Origin: Prosopocoilus inquinatus
Lineage: Eukaryota > Arthropoda > Insecta > Coleoptera > Lucanidae
Assembly (NCBI GenBank): GCA_036172665.1
Contig: CM069876.1
Span: 2,604,001-2,668,000, forward strand
Direction of reading: 5' to 3'
DNA: 64,000 nucleotides
In this document: positions 12,379 to 24,418 of the stretch, piece after piece
Position numbering within the stretch: position 1 is the stretch's first letter
How the letters are laid out: each line of letters opens with the position of its first letter
Program-made: the position numbers and the translations under genes
Notes under the pieces: generated by a model
Seen by the model: the letters and a program-made list of their open reading frames with translations, nothing else
Databases searched by the model: none
What the model was told of the DNA's origin: nothing

Positions 12379-12745
12379 ATCACTCTCATACAAGATGTGC
12401 CATGGTAACAACTGCAAGTTTGAATAAAAATCATCATAAACAAAGTTAAAAAAATTTCTGAAAGTGCGTGTTATTGTTACTTTCTGTACGTTTCAACCGC
12501 AAATGTCGCGTAAACAACAAAATGATCTGAGAGTTCACTGAGATCAATTACTCCAGAGTCACTTTGTTTAAGATTTAAAGTCGTAATTATGAGATCGATC
12601 AATGAGGAGTTAAAATTACCAACTCTGGTCGGCTCTGAAATAATTTGTCTCAGTCCTATGATATCAAGAATATTAAGTAACATTTTGCTCGAATTACTTT
12701 GGCAATCTAACATATTGATATTGAAATCACCAACACAAATGTTTT
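12379..12745 (-). pseudogene. LINE-A apurinic-type endonuclease, C-terminal half
   Basis: The minus strand reads CVGDFNINML, the GDFN box of LINE endonucleases (exonuclease-endonuclease-phosphatase fold), then a segment with SEPTRVG and LIDLIITT, and a SDHF box matching the terminal catalytic histidine block (SDH). This domain nicks target DNA to prime reverse transcription. A frameshift occurs at about 12477. The frame then continues to the edge of the inserted element and resumes at 9925. Sequence upstream of GDFN is degraded, with a stop just before it. Confidence 0.75.
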
Positions 12746-13522
12746 TTTTTACTCAAATTTATGGTTTTTGGTTGCTTTTTCGCGAACTGACGAAAACTCG
12801 ATCCACCTTCTATTCCATTTCTTATATGAGAATAATCTATTTCCCACTTTAAATTCACACATGATGTTGAATTATGTTTTACAAAAAAAAAAACTCACGT
12901 TTCAACATCAATCGTACATAGGTGAGGTTGATGTTATGGTTGCTAAAAGAACAGTATCGGAGTCACGTGGTGTTAAACCCCAATGGGCAGGTGCAAAAAC
13001 GTCAACATCAAATGAGGGCGTAATCAGTATCCATTTGACGGTATTCTGAACACTGCCAATTTAAATGCGTCAGCACGCGTTTTTCTATATTTTCTGAAAA
13101 ATATTCCACCTCTGAAATTTTATTTGTTTGAGAGTTTCAGGTATAAATTCATCGATTGTTGAATCAATTTAATGCGATCAAATTGGGTAGATATTTGAAA
13201 AATGAAATTTATGAAGTGCGAGCGGAATATGAGACGGGAAGGGCCATACCGCCGCCGCAAAATGTTCGAGCGTACAAAGTCCTTTCCATCTCCTTTCAGT
13301 GCTGTTATATTGCCTATGTTCCCACTTTACAGCAACGACCAGTGTATCCTATTAATGTAACCAAAGAACTTGTCACTTCCTAACGTTCATATTTTCAAAA
13401 ATTTTGATTATTATTTTAATTACATTGTGAACGGATAAATGTTGTTTGGAATACTTACTGATTACATTTAAATTTACTTTTCATTCATAACAATAATTAC
13501 TACACTGAAATGGAATACAGTA
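12746..13522. other. Degraded sequence between LINE-A and a MITE
   Basis: Partly open frames occur on both strands (12768-13049 plus; its antisense also has a 40-codon open stretch), but none has a recognisable motif. This may include decayed 5' LINE-A sequence or another repeat. Confidence 0.3.
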
Positions 13523-13688
13523 TACTCTGTTCACGCTAAGAGCGTAGCAGGAAAATCGTATACTCTCCCTCCAATCGCCCGCCAAGTCAGCGTTATTAGG
13601 AATTAAATAGTTTAGGCAACGCGCTAGCGTCAACAAGGGGAGGGAGAGTGTACGATACTCCTACTATGTTCTTAGTGTGAACGGAGTA
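13523..13688. mobile_element. MITE, 166 bp, ends TACTCYGTTCACRCTAAGA
   Basis: The left end reads TACTCTGTTCACGCTAAGA and the right end is its near-perfect reverse complement. Pairing continues inward through the CTCTCCCTCC blocks, giving arms of about 50 bp. TA dinucleotides flank both ends (TATA on the left, TA on the right), fitting a Tc1/mariner-type target. No coding capacity. Confidence 0.75.
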
Positions 13689-15775
13689 TAGTAACATTAA
13701 TAACAATCAAGAGTTTTGTTTAATTCGGGAATGAAAACTTTCTTTATGAAAAAAACACTCTTTAATTGCATACTGGTTGAAAGTGATTCATAAAAACTTT
13801 GTTGACTATTTTACGAGTCATATAAAACAAAAAGAGCGAACAAAGCATTCGAACACTCGCATTGTATTTGTGAATCATTCAAAAATAACAATGTAAAAAA
13901 ATACATTTTTTAAATGTTTTCGTTATTTGTTTAAACGTTCTTTTTGCAATCCTTGCCTATAAATCATTAATTTTATGTCGTTGCAAACGTAAATATTTGC
14001 GAATTCAAAAAAGAAAAATAAAAGAAAATACTTTAATTTTGGCCCGGACAAAAATCGCTTTGTTCAAGACCACTTAATTGCCGAATGTAACGTCTTGAAA
14101 TTTTAGAATGGGTTCAAAGTTCTGAAGATAGATGCGTCAGCAAATGCGCACCTGTTAATTTAGTTTTTGGCCAGGACTCAACACGGCGTTTCTTTATTAT
14201 GTAGGATATTCCAATGAAATGTGTTCGTTTCCCAAAGTTCGGTTATTTTTGGCCTGAGTGGACGCCATCTTATCTTAATACGGAGGAAGCAAATTGGTAA
14301 TAAATTTAATTGGGCATTGAAAACAGGTTGCCGAAATAAATAGTTAGTTTGGAGTGTATGCCAATAGAGATTTTATTTGCGTACATAGCTGCCAAGAAGT
14401 TGTGTACGTGATTTGGAATTTAGTAATCTAGAAGTCAATGCATTTGTGATCAAGTTGGTTTGAAGCGGTGGAATAATCACTTACTTTTAACAGTCTGTGG
14501 AAAAAATATCTGAAAACTTTTAGTAACTTAAAAATACTGAAATATTTTGCGAAGTAATTTATACTTCTTGGTAAACTAATTTGAAATAACGCAGAATGTG
14601 GAACTATCTGTTTTGGTTTGGAATATTCGTAATCAAAGCTTCTGGTCTAATATTATTTGTAATAAAAAATATGTTTCATCGAAATTTACAGGCGTAACTT
14701 CGCATTCAAGACGTTAAAAGCGAAGGCAGGCAAATAAACTTTTCATCTCTAGTCGAAACGTTTTACGCTGGAGTGTAAACACCTTCCTGTAGGCAACGGT
14801 CTTTGTGCGTTTGTGTGTTCCAAAGATTAGTTTCAGCAAGCGCACGTGCAACAGGAATCATGGTCTCCGAAGCTGAATGGATGCCTGAGCTGTTACTCAG
14901 GGCGTCTAATTTGGGCGCAGGAATGCGTCGAGACGCTAGCGGCGTCTGAAGCAGTTTGGCTTCACGCCACCAACCACCTCTTGCTGCACTACCTATCCTA
15001 ACTCTCACCCACTGACTCATCCAAATCCTACGGACACTTTTGTCTTTTCACACTTTCATCGAAACACCACCGCCCGCAGCGGATTATGTATGTACGTATT
15101 TTTTTTTGGAAAGTTCATCCGAACCTGTACGTTTCCTGGAGGAGTTATAAATAGATATTTACATCGCACGTCATGTAGCACTTAATCGTGTTTACGCTGT
15201 AAAATATCGAAGCTGTTTTAAAAAGAGGAATTTCTGCGTTAACCTGCGTAAAATTGGAGATTTGCAAAGTCATTCCAATGAATATAAAACCGCTTTATGT
15301 TGGAAATCTCTGTTTAGGTCACAATCCTATATCTGTTTTCCTGTTTCTTTCAATTCTAATATTTCTTTTTTTGTGTACTACATCCTTTTGAGGCGTTGCG
15401 TTGGATTTTTGGTTATATTTTGAACGGTACTTAGTAGCTGTTCATCCTTTTTTTTTTCTCGTCAGAGTAAGCGAGTTAGGGTGACATTTTTTGTTGGTAT
15501 CACAATGAAATATAGACGTCAGATGAAACGGTTATGTTTATTTTCAATTTAGGTACTTTATTTATGCCAGAGTCGGTCGCAGATAGGTGCTTCTTCGTAC
15601 TTGGCAGTATAGTCAGATTACCAGTGTGGAATTGTCATAATATTTTTCATATCAGATTCTGGCATCTATCAAAATTCATGTAAACAACCGAATGAAACTA
15701 GAATACGGCCTGCTCTGACGAGAAGAAAGAATGAATGCTTAATATGCAGTATATTATCATGTGTTACGGGGTCTA
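13689..15775. other. Otherwise gene-free stretch
   Basis: Apart from the GC-rich island at 14757-15080 I see no gene, repeat boundary or RNA gene. Base composition is AT-rich with no long open frames. Confidence 0.4.
14757..15080. other. GC-rich island, possible conserved non-coding or exon sequence
   Basis: This block is visibly richer in G+C and CpG than its surroundings and contains GCACGTGC (an E-box core). An open frame of 85 codons exists on the minus strand (14763-15020, starting MSQWVRVRIG), but I recognise no family and see no convincing splice signals. It could be a regulatory element, a decayed exon or an old repeat. Confidence 0.3.
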
Positions 15776-15841
15776 TTCTGTAACATTGATATGGACTTGA
15801 TAGGTATCAATTATTTCTATTGCCTATTCTTTCGACAGTTA
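15776..15841. repeat. Truncated copy of the CTATTCTGTAACATTGATAT repeat
   Basis: The string CTATTCTGTAACATTGATAT and the following GGACTTGATA recur at 54216-54250. Here the copy stops where LINE-B begins, so it was probably truncated by that insertion. Confidence 0.6.
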
Positions 15842-17979
15842 AAAAAAAATTGTTTATTATAAAATTAGTGAATATGTTACAATAAATAATTTACTCCCAG
15901 CTAAACAGTCTGCTTTTAGAAAAAAAAACATAGCGCTGCTACAGCCTTGAGTGATGTAGTTGATGGCCTTTTGACTGAAACATATAATTTTAAAGTTGCT
16001 GCTTTAGTCTTAATTGATTATTCTAAGGTCTTCGACTGCATCAATCACAGACTACCTCTTATAATAATAATCCTTTATTCACTCAACAGGATTAAACCAA
16101 TTACAAAGTGATCACTAACACGATAAAAGTGTGCGTAAAAGTTTTAACATGGTAAAGTACGTACATACCTATGTAAATAGGTGTTAGTTTCAAGACAAAC
16201 TCCCCTAAAAAAAACATTAAACATTAAGGAGCGCAGCATGATGCCGGCAGGTTTCGTATTACTTCCGAAAAAGCTTTGTAAATGAAATATGTCTGTATTA
16301 TGATAAAAATTTATTGTATGTATCACACATCCCATATATCGGTGACCTTTTCAGACAGCTTGTTTTCGGTATCTGCAAATAAAAGCCAGTTTGACAACGA
16401 GTCAGTGAAGATGGAATTCTAAAGTTGAGGGAACTCAAAAATTGAATATCATCAACCGTATTATTTACTACTTTATATAAATATTGTTGCTGCAAATATT
16501 GTCGTCACTTTTTGAGAGGTTCTTTATATGATGTATATTTAGGGAACGTTTTTATATCTAGCAGATATTTTAGTGTTAGGTATTTGAACTGTACACGTTC
16601 AATTAATAGTTCATATTTTAAATAGAATTGCTCCCAAATTACCGAAGCATACTCCAATTTAGACCGTATCATTGAGTTGGTTTGGTTGATTCAAAATCTC
16701 TGATTTGTCTGAACACAAAACCCTCTTGCTAAACTAGAACATTTAGGTTTCTCTCATCGCGCTCTACGCTGGTTTAAAAGCTATCTTGTAAATCGTTTTC
16801 AAACTAATGATGGCTATAAATTATTATCCGAACTTCAACTGTTAAAATCTGGAGTGCCCCAAGGCTCCATATTTGGACCCTTACTCTTTAATTTATATAC
16901 TTTTGACCTTCACAGTAATTTAGAACTATTCTTTCCACCCAAATGAAGCTGTGCTTTATATTAATAAGCTTAATGAAAACTTTGAGAGGTTATCTAACTG
17001 ATCTTCTAAAAACTGCCTCAGTATAAATGTAGAAACGTCACTTGTTATATTTATTTGCACCCCTAAACAATTAGTTAAACTTTCTGATTCAGTTACAAAT
17101 GCAGTTCTTTTAAACGATCTGCCCTATTGACTGTCTCAAACTGTCGTAACTTAGGACTGTTAAATTCTAACTTATCTTTTAATGAACATGTTACAAAAGT
17201 TATTCAGTTAGCGTATGGAAGATAAAGAAGTTTTTATAGATTTTAATACATCCTTACCACAAAATTAAAGTGGAAACTTATTGATTCCTTCGTAGTTTCT
17301 TTGTTTGACCACTGCGAGATAGTATATGGTCCTTGCAATAATGTTTACAATACTAATACAAAAGGTTCAGAATATATCCGCAAGGTATGCTGCTTATATT
17401 AACCGCAGAGAACATAAATATATTTATTATTTGGTTTTTATACTTCAACAACAGTATATTAAAAATTGTTTTTCGTAGAAACATACATTTGTGCTGTTTT
17501 GTACATAGAGTACTGCAAAAAATGAATCTCTCTATTTAAGAGAAAGATTAAAACACCGCAAAGACCTTCTACAGCGGAATGTTAGGAATGAAATGAACTA
17601 AACATCCCCCAGTAATCTTTAACAGTTTTTAAAGGATTCTTTTCTTATGCAGCTCCGAATATTTATAATTATCTTCCATAAAACTTTAAATATTTATCTA
17701 ACGTTAGCTTCAAAACTAAATTGAAAACTTATTTTTTTGAGCAACAATCGCTAATCGGCCCTAATACCGTCAATTCGATTCTGTCACCGATGCGCATTCT
17801 TATTTATCCTTATTTCTATACGTTATTTTTATTTTGATTTTCTATTTAATCAATATAAATATGTTGTTACTCCACTGTATAATATTCCTATGTCTTCTAC
17901 GTTTGAATGTTGGAATCTTAACAGCTTTTAGCTGCTTCTCCGCCGTTAATAAAGCTATATTATTATTATTATTTATTAT
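15842..17979 (+). mobile_element. LINE-B, plus-strand LINE split by LINE-C
   Basis: Left of the insertion the plus strand reads NNLLPAKQSAF and the first catalytic block LIDYSKVFDCINHR. To the right, from 16728, it resumes with AKLEHLGFSHRALRWFKSY and GVPQGSIFGPLLFN. A degraded C-terminal region follows, then AATAAAGC and a TTATTATTATTATTTATTA tail ending near 17979. The YADD box is not intact and many stops and frameshifts follow the GVPQGS block. The element is 5'-truncated: endonuclease and N-terminal domains are absent. It is of jockey/I/CR1 type. Confidence 0.8.
16061..16721 (-). mobile_element. LINE-C, 5'-truncated LINE inserted in LINE-B
   Basis: This minus-strand fragment encodes the C-terminal part of a LINE ORF2: MIRSKLEYASVIWEQ, LLIERVQFKYLTLKYL, then FRIPSSLTRCQTGFYL. 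One in-frame stop separates the blocks. The 3' end at 16061 carries AATAAAGG followed by ATTATTATTAT. The 6-bp sequence CCTCTT flanks it at 16055-16060 and 16722-16727 and occurs once in the restored LINE-B frame, proving insertion by target-primed reverse transcription. Confidence 0.85.
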
Positions 17980-18249
17980 GGCCAAAGAAAGAAATCACAG
18001 ATTGTCACATCCCTGGAACGTGGTCGCCATATCATTTCTGTGTTTAAACTAATTATACGATCCCAAAAACTCCTTCAAAAAAGGATTTTCATCAGCAGTG
18101 CATATACAGACCCCGTCTTGGTGAAAATGTCCTTGCTGTATTTCATTATCGTATAATATAATTAATATAATTACAAATGGTAATGGTGTTAAAATTTCTT
18201 GTCGGCGTCGCACAATAGTAAGGGTTCCCAAAAATTACAAAACATGCGT

Positions 18250-18735
18250 TTTCAGAAATCCAATATTTTTAAGCCATCTTCGAAAAATATGGATCCGATA
18301 GTGGTTCCGTGACTATCAGTTGCCCAAACTCCATTTTTTTGTGGATGCAGCGGGCTATCTACAAAAAAGTGAGGCTTCAGAGCTCTCCACATACTTGTTT
18401 TGACAGTTGACATAACCAGGTAGGTGAAAATATGATTATCCATGAACATAACTTTTGCCAGAGCTTCATCATTATTATCGAAATCATTCATGAATTGCTG
18501 ATAAAATTCTTGTCTTCGAGGTCTGTCTAAAGGAAGCAACTATGGGTCACTTGTAAACGGTGAGGAGGTAAATTTAGATCACTTTTCAGGATACGTCTAC
18601 AAGTACCGTAAGAAAGACTTAGCTCTTGCTGTAGGTGTCGCACAGAAGTTTCTGGACGTTTCTCTATTGCTTGCATCACTGCTTCAATAGTTTCATCATT
18701 TCCTGCCCTGCCAGTGCATTCTCTGCGACCCACGC
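18250..18735 (-). pseudogene. Tc1/IS630-type transposase relic
   Basis: On the minus strand a paired helix-turn-helix-like segment (ETIEAVMQAIEKRPETSV, then SLSYGTCRRILKSDLNL) precedes a frameshift near 18535 and a DDE-domain start. The first catalytic block reads VMFMDNHIF where active relatives have an Asp-Glu-Ala-His core, so the active site is altered. NPHF-type sequence appears as KPHFFVDSP, followed by GVWATDSHGTTIGSIFFED, a block typical of insect Tc1/IS630-related transposases. Both ends are truncated, and the second and third catalytic acids are absent. Functionally dead. Confidence 0.75.
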
Positions 18736-19502
18736 CTCCTGTTTCTCTAAATAATTACAGAAAACGTCGAATAGATTTGCTAAAAACTCGCATTACACAT
18801 TTCTTATATCATAAACCCATTCGCCGTCTATTTTTCTTGCATTTCAAATCCATCAAATAAATAAACAAGCAAAAAATAATAACAATACAATCGAGAGACA
18901 AACAGAATTAAAACACATATGACAACATTAATCAGGTAGATACGATAAATATGGAATTAAGAATGAAACATTCAGCTAAGTATTCACGAAAATCAATATA
19001 AATATCATATCATTAAGGGTCGGACATTCCTAGGATATCTGGTAAAAACCAGTATAAAGATAAACAAAGCAGCGGCGTAGATTTCAACGTCGCCGCTGAA
19101 CGGCGTTTATGCCCGAGGCATTCTCACCCTCGTGCTCATTGCATCAGAAGCAACCGTTTGATGTAAATTACGTGTGTAACATAATTGCCTTTATTGTTTC
19201 TTTTAAATTAATAAGTATGAAAACATTATAATTCTTTAATGTAACTTTTAAAAAGACTGGCATAATACATTCAAATTATATCAATTATAACGCCGTCACT
19301 GCAAAAAGAATGCGGGTTTATTTCAGAATGAATCGGTTATGTAAACAAGTTTTTATATCCAGTCGACCAGAACTGTAGTGGTTACTGCGTGCCGCTTAGA
19401 CTTCTCTGACTTCGACTGGTTTATTGTTTTGTTTTTACAGGGCAGACGCGTTAAAGATTATAACTTTTTCCTACTATGATCGCTTCAGCATATTAGTAGT
19501 TC
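18736..19502. other. Gene-free stretch
   Basis: I see no coding sequence. A short CpG-rich patch at about 19070-19130 is the only compositional feature. Confidence 0.4.
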
Positions 19503-20265
19503 CTCGTATATTTAACGAAACCTTCCGCCTAAAATGCGCATGGGCCTGCACATCATAGCTAAAAAAGCTTTGAGTTGACTTTTAAACTTGTTAAAATTTT
19601 TAACAGTTTTGATTTTGTTGGGCAGTAGGCTGTACAAGCGACAGCCAGCACACCGGAGAGATTTTTCAAAGAAGGAATGGAAGTGTTTTTCCATTACTAA
19701 ATCATGTTTATTCCTAAAAAAGATTGTGAAATAAAATCGAGTCTCACAGTATCAAAAGCTTTCGTTAGGTCGAAAAATATTTTCACTACATTTGTGTCAA
19801 GCTTATTTTGAAATGTCAATACTAGCCGTTGTTGTAGAATAATCATGGCGAAAACTATGTTGATTAATAGATAGCAGAGAATCTTTTTCTAAAAACTTTG
19901 TCATTTTCATGGCTACTACTTTCTCTCTTAATAAGTAACGCCATTGGCCTGAAATTATCAATATCTAGACAATTCTGCTTCTATTGGATGGGTACTATGA
20001 TAACCTTTTTAGAATTTCGGGAAATTTCATTTCTTATATGAACTGATTCATTTATGATATTTGCAATTGGTAAACTAGTTCGGTACTGCAAAAGTGGATG
20101 AGTTTGATGGGAATGTTACCGAAACCAGATGAATTCTTATTAGGTAGAGTAAAAATAATACTTTCAATGTCAAATGCTCAATCAATCTCCGGGATAAAAT
20201 TTTCCTAAAGTGCTCTTAACTTGTCGTGTGTGGATGTGATTTGCTCTCATCTGTAGGTTGGTTTT
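19503..20265 (-). mobile_element. LINE-D fragment with internal deletion
   Basis: From right to left, a degraded RT start (FTLPNKNSSGFGNIPIKLI, later NFRPMALL and a KAF-like first catalytic block) is followed abruptly, near 19700, by a C-terminal block FEKSLRCAGCRLYSLLPNKI and FNKFKSQLKAFL. The middle of the RT, including YADD, is missing. Multiple stops are present. It abuts the 3' tail of LINE-E, which may have inserted into it. Jockey/CR1-like by the C-terminal pattern. Confidence 0.65.
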
Positions 20266-20272
20266 TGACTAT

Positions 20273-22440
20273 TTTTATTATTATTATTATTATTATTAGC
20301 CCGTGATCTCAACGAGATATGGGCATTGTCATTTGGTCTTGTAGTTAAATAAAATCTTTGAAATTGTAAAAACAGCTATACAATAGAAACAATTTAAGTT
20401 CACGGTTAAATCCTGGTAAATTATCCTTGAATCGTATTGACGAGGGCAAGCGGTTATAAGTTTTTAATGCTCGGTAATATACACTTCGTTCATAAAGGCT
20501 GGTGTTTTGCCTGGGGATTGATAAATTATTAAAATTTCTAGTATTTAATGATAAGTTGGGATTATATTGATCTTTATTTTTTGAAAATAAATTGAGATTT
20601 GTTTTGGCGAAGACCGCAAGGTTATAGATATAAAGACAAGGTAAGGGTAAAAGACGGAGTGATTTAAACAGTGGTTTGCAGGGTTCAAAAGGCTTCCTAC
20701 TTAGCATTGTTCTAATAATGAATTTTTGCATAACAAACGCTTGCGGAACATGAGGAGAGCCTCCCGAAAATATTAAAGCGTAGGAGAGACTGGACTGAAT
20801 ATGGGCACTGTAGTACATTAATAAAGCGTCGATTGAAATACAATATCTAAGGTTCCACAATACATAGCAATATTTTGATAATCTCGAACAGACTCGATGT
20901 GGACATTAAACTTAAGGGAAGCATTTATGTGTAAATCCAAAAATTTTACGCTGTCGGACACTGGAAATGATTTGGCATTAACTTTGATTAAGATATTAGA
21001 AGACAGCGGACCATTTTTAAATTGCAGTGCTACAGTTTTATTAAAATTAATTAAAAGATGATTTAGTTCAGATCAATTGGACATGTCGTTAATGGCTGAG
21101 GAGGCAAGTTCAGCACTTAAGGACTCGGAGTTACTCGTTACGATACATGAGGTATCATCAGCATATTGGCACAATGATACGGAAGGCATCATTTGTTCTA
21201 AGTCATTGACATAGATCAGAAATAACAGTGGCCCAAGGATAGATCCCTGTGGGACTCCTTTACTAATTATTTTTGGGTCAGACAAAATCTCGGAGATTAC
21301 ACCTTATTGCATATGTCTGATGAACACTTGTTGAGAACGTCCGGATAGGCAAGAATGTATTCAATTTAGAGCTTCTCCTCTAACACCGACAGATTCAAGT
21401 TTGAACAAAAGAAAATCATGGTCCAAAGTTTCAAACACTTTGGATAAATCGAAATACAATCCAACGAGTGTCTCCCCATTATCCAGGCAAGTCGTTATAT
21501 AATTTAAACATTCAAAGATAGCGGATTCTGTTGATCTGCCTTTTATGAATCCATGCTGACATTTGGATAGAATGCCGTGCTTCTTCAAGTAGGAGTATAA
21601 TCTATTATAGAAAAGTGTTTCAAAAACTTTAGAAAACATAGGTAATAGAGATATCGGACGGTAGTTATTTATGTCGTATTTCGAACCTTTATTTTTATAG
21701 ATGGGTAAGACTTTAGCATGTTTGAGGGGGGGAAGGAAATGAACCAGTCGAGCCAGTCGAGAAAGAAATGTTAATAGCATCAGCAAGTTTAGAGGCTATT
21801 ATGTGACTAACGTCAGCCAGAATGGAACCGGGAATTCCATCGTAGCCAGGTGTCCATTTAGAAGACAATGGTTTTAAGGTTTTTTCAACTTCGGCTCTGT
21901 CCGTAAGGAACATCAAGAAATTAGATGCTTGCATACAATTGGCTTTAGAAAATTCATTAGTGGGATGAATGTGATCGCAATCAGGGGTAAAGTGTTCATT
22001 GAATAGGTTTGTTATAACTTTAGGATCATTAACAGATATGCCGTTGACCAACAGTTCCAGATTAGAAAATGATTGAGGGGATTCAGTAGAGCCTTAATCA
22101 CATAATCACATTCCATATAGTTCTGCTTCTCTGCGATCCTGCGGAGTTAAGGATTTTATTGCTGTAATATGAAATCTTAGTGGCTTTCACTAGATGTTGA
22201 TCTCCTTCCTGGTAAGATGATTAGGTTGTTTTTAGAGCTTTTAAGTTGATAGCGTACTGAACGACTTTAATTTTTTGCAAGAATTGTCTCTGTTTAAAGA
22301 TGAATTCACAAATTGCCACAACGTTTTATTTTTGTTTCTAGATAACGAAATATTCTTTAAAAAATGAGTTTGTTTTTCCAGTTGTATTTCAGTACCAAGC
22401 TTTTTTTTTGTAGGTTTTTGTAACTTACATTTACCCATTC
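20273..22440 (-). mobile_element. LINE-E, 5'-truncated LINE
   Basis: The 3' end is marked by a clean ATT microsatellite (20271-20298) next to GGGCTAATAA on the minus strand. Going right, the element contains a C-terminal domain, RT and the linker that precedes RT, and it stops near 22440 without the endonuclease. The structure is that of a target-primed insertion truncated at its 5' end. It is a different family from LINE-A, with the RT signature GFIKGRSTESAIFE. Confidence 0.85.
20345..22438 (-). pseudogene. LINE-E reverse transcriptase region (broken)
   Basis: In minus-strand order: the pre-RT linker (LEKQTHFLKNISLSRNKNK), NGISVNDPKVITNLFNEHF, a GYDGIPGSIL block, RPISLLPMFSKVFE, GFIKGRSTESAIFE, the first catalytic Asp block LYFDLSKVFETLDHDFL, GVPQGSILGPLLF, the YADD box in CQYADDTSCI, and a C-terminal domain containing QSSLSYALIFSGGS and LYERSVYYRALKTYNRLP. 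At least four frame breaks separate these blocks (near 20870-21070, 21300-21360, 21730 and 22060). All key RT boxes survive but no continuous frame remains. Confidence 0.85.
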
Positions 22441-24066
22441 AAGATTTGCCTATTTTCTAAACCAATTGGAGCATTTCAGTAAATTAAGCTTTAAAATAAT
22501 TTTCGTGTTTGAAATAAGTATCTAGTATTTTTAGCCACATCAAAAATTGCTTGCCCGATCTACTTATATTATTTGATTATTTATCGCATATGCACAAACT
22601 ATTGGCACAAAAAGTATTTAAAGAACAATTTTCCCTTATGGTGCGAACTTTTTGAGGATCACCGTACAATTAACTAACTCTGGTGTCATGTAACATTTCA
22701 AATTTACATGCACAAACCCGCAAAACTGAACAATGAACCCACATGTTTCTGAACAGTATTCAATTTCGTCAATTTACACAAATGAAAGTTCAATTCCGTG
22801 CAAGCAAATTTAATAACAACAACACACCAGCAAGTGTATTTATTTGTGAGGTGAAATAACAAAGACCTAATCACGTTGTGAATCACGTTCAGTGTTAATG
22901 CACCGGGCAAAACATGCCGAGCTTTTTAGATTTCAGCGGATGTGGAGGTGGCGCCTGAAATAGATCGAACATTCACGCACACACAAATAAAACGATCATA
23001 TTGATAAAAGTCGAACTGAAATTAAAATCATTAAAAATAAGTTTTCTGTTATAATTTTTCTAACAATTGTATTCGTAAAGTTAATTTATCAATAAATTTC
23101 TTTATTTTCTCTTTTATTCTCAATTTTTTTAATTACTTGTTCATGTTTACTTATAGAATGAGTCGATTACTAGAGGGCTAAATTATATTTATCTAATATT
23201 TTCTTAAAATATAATTTCCTAATGAATTTGAAATTCTTAAGACATTGATCTTCTTTTCTAGGTCCTCAAACAATGTAATCTTAGAATCGTATGAAACGAC
23301 GTTAATTTCTGTATAAAATTTACAACAAATTGTTCCAAAGTAACAAAGACAGACTACTATAATGCTATAATGAATGTTTATTAGTTAATGCGACACTTTT
23401 CCTTAAATTTAGACATACCTTGTCATAGGGGCCTTAAACACTTTCACAACTGTTGTTAATGTTGTTCTTATAAATTTCATATGTTGATGTTTTTTTTTTC
23501 TTTTTTACTTTGGTGCTTATATTCCATAAATCGCTTCAATTGATTCTAATGTGCCCTGTAAATATTTGAAGGCCAGGTGTAAGGTCGGAAGTCACCCGGA
23601 GACATCCAGCAGACACCCTTAAACAAATATGCAGACAAAAATCCGGTGTTTCGGCCACTTTTAGTTTGTATATGTAATAATTGAGGGTAATAGTTTATAG
23701 AGGGTAAGTCGGAAGTCAGAGGTTGTGCCAGACATGCCCTAGACAGACCAGGTGGAAACTCCCTAGTCGTACAGAAAACGTTCGCGATAAACAAAGACGC
23801 ACAGGCGACGGACGGATTTGGGATGATGTGAGTGATGACCTCTAGGTGAACTACCCTAACCTGACCTTATGGCATCCACGTGCTTAAAACGGGCCTTGTT
23901 CACAGTTGCTAAACGACTGTCGAAGTTATGTATGTTTTTCTAGTGTTCTCTACAATAACAAAAATCACATAAGATTTTAACGTTCTAGTCATCTTAAGGA
24001 AGCGTTCTTAAACAATAACATGAACATATGAATACTACGGTGTAATAATAATTGGTAACTTAATAG
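22441..24066. other. Gene-free stretch with one higher-GC block
   Basis: No protein is recognisable. The string near 22620-22680 (CCTTATGGTGCGAACTTTTT) resembles a Tc1-like element end, but I find no partner. A moderately GC-rich block at about 23570-23835 has an open frame ending at GTGAGT, but no homology is recognisable. Confidence 0.35.
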
Positions 24067-24179
24067 TACGAGGGCCTATTTTTATGCTATCTACCTGGCC
24101 ATGAAACAAAACAGTGACGATGTCAAACAAATTATTAAAAAAATGCTGTCACTGTTAGAAGTACACGTGCTCAGTTGTG

Positions 24180-24334
24180 TGTTATATATGTATGTGTGTT
24201 TTGAGTAGGCGAGTATGTGCATGAACAATTGATAATAACATTACTGAAATTTCCCAAAGTTTGTTCTAATTAATTTTGTAATTGGAAAGCCGAATTTAAT
24301 AAAAGTTAATCGCTTAATGATCTAATATATAATA
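24180..24334 (+). repeat. 5' LTR of the mag-type gypsy element
   Basis: Begins TGTTATATATG and ends ATAATA. The 3' LTR matches over all 155 bases except four transitions (near positions 7, 38, 69 and 149 of the LTR). It would contain the promoter and the poly(A) signal; an AATAAA lies within it. Confidence 0.95.
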
Positions 24335-24340
24335 TAAATT

Positions 24341-24351
24341 TGGCGACGAGG
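24341..24351 (+). other. Primer-binding-site-like sequence
   Basis: TGGCGACGAGG starts six bases after the 5' LTR. The leading TGG pairs with the CCA end of a tRNA. This string is typical of mag-group elements; I do not assign the tRNA species. Confidence 0.7.
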
Positions 24352-24418
24352 AATACGAGGATATTGGATTACCTAATTAAACGCATTGAAGATATTATGG
24401 TGGTGTACGAGAACTTAC

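Larger units (their letters stand above)
7843..12745 (-). mobile_element. LINE-A, non-LTR retrotransposon split by a DNA element
   Basis: The element runs right to left. Endonuclease remnants (12745-12379) and reverse transcriptase (9925-8206) are followed by a 3' untranslated region ending near 7843 in AATAAACC plus an ATT/TTA microsatellite. The coding sequence is interrupted by a separate element at 9929-12375, and the two sides read through in one frame if one copy of the 3-bp duplication is counted. The 5' end is missing or decayed beyond about 12745. It belongs to the jockey/I/CR1 assemblage by its RT and C-terminal blocks. No RNase H domain is seen. Confidence 0.85.

Noticed and set aside
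12768..13049. 93-codon plus-strand frame next to LINE-A
   Set aside because: No motif, and the opposite strand is equally open; probably decayed repeat.
23570..23835. Possible exon ending at GTGAGT near 23826
   Set aside because: The frame shows no family resemblance and the region contains internally repeated GTCGGAAGTCA strings, so it is more likely a repeat.
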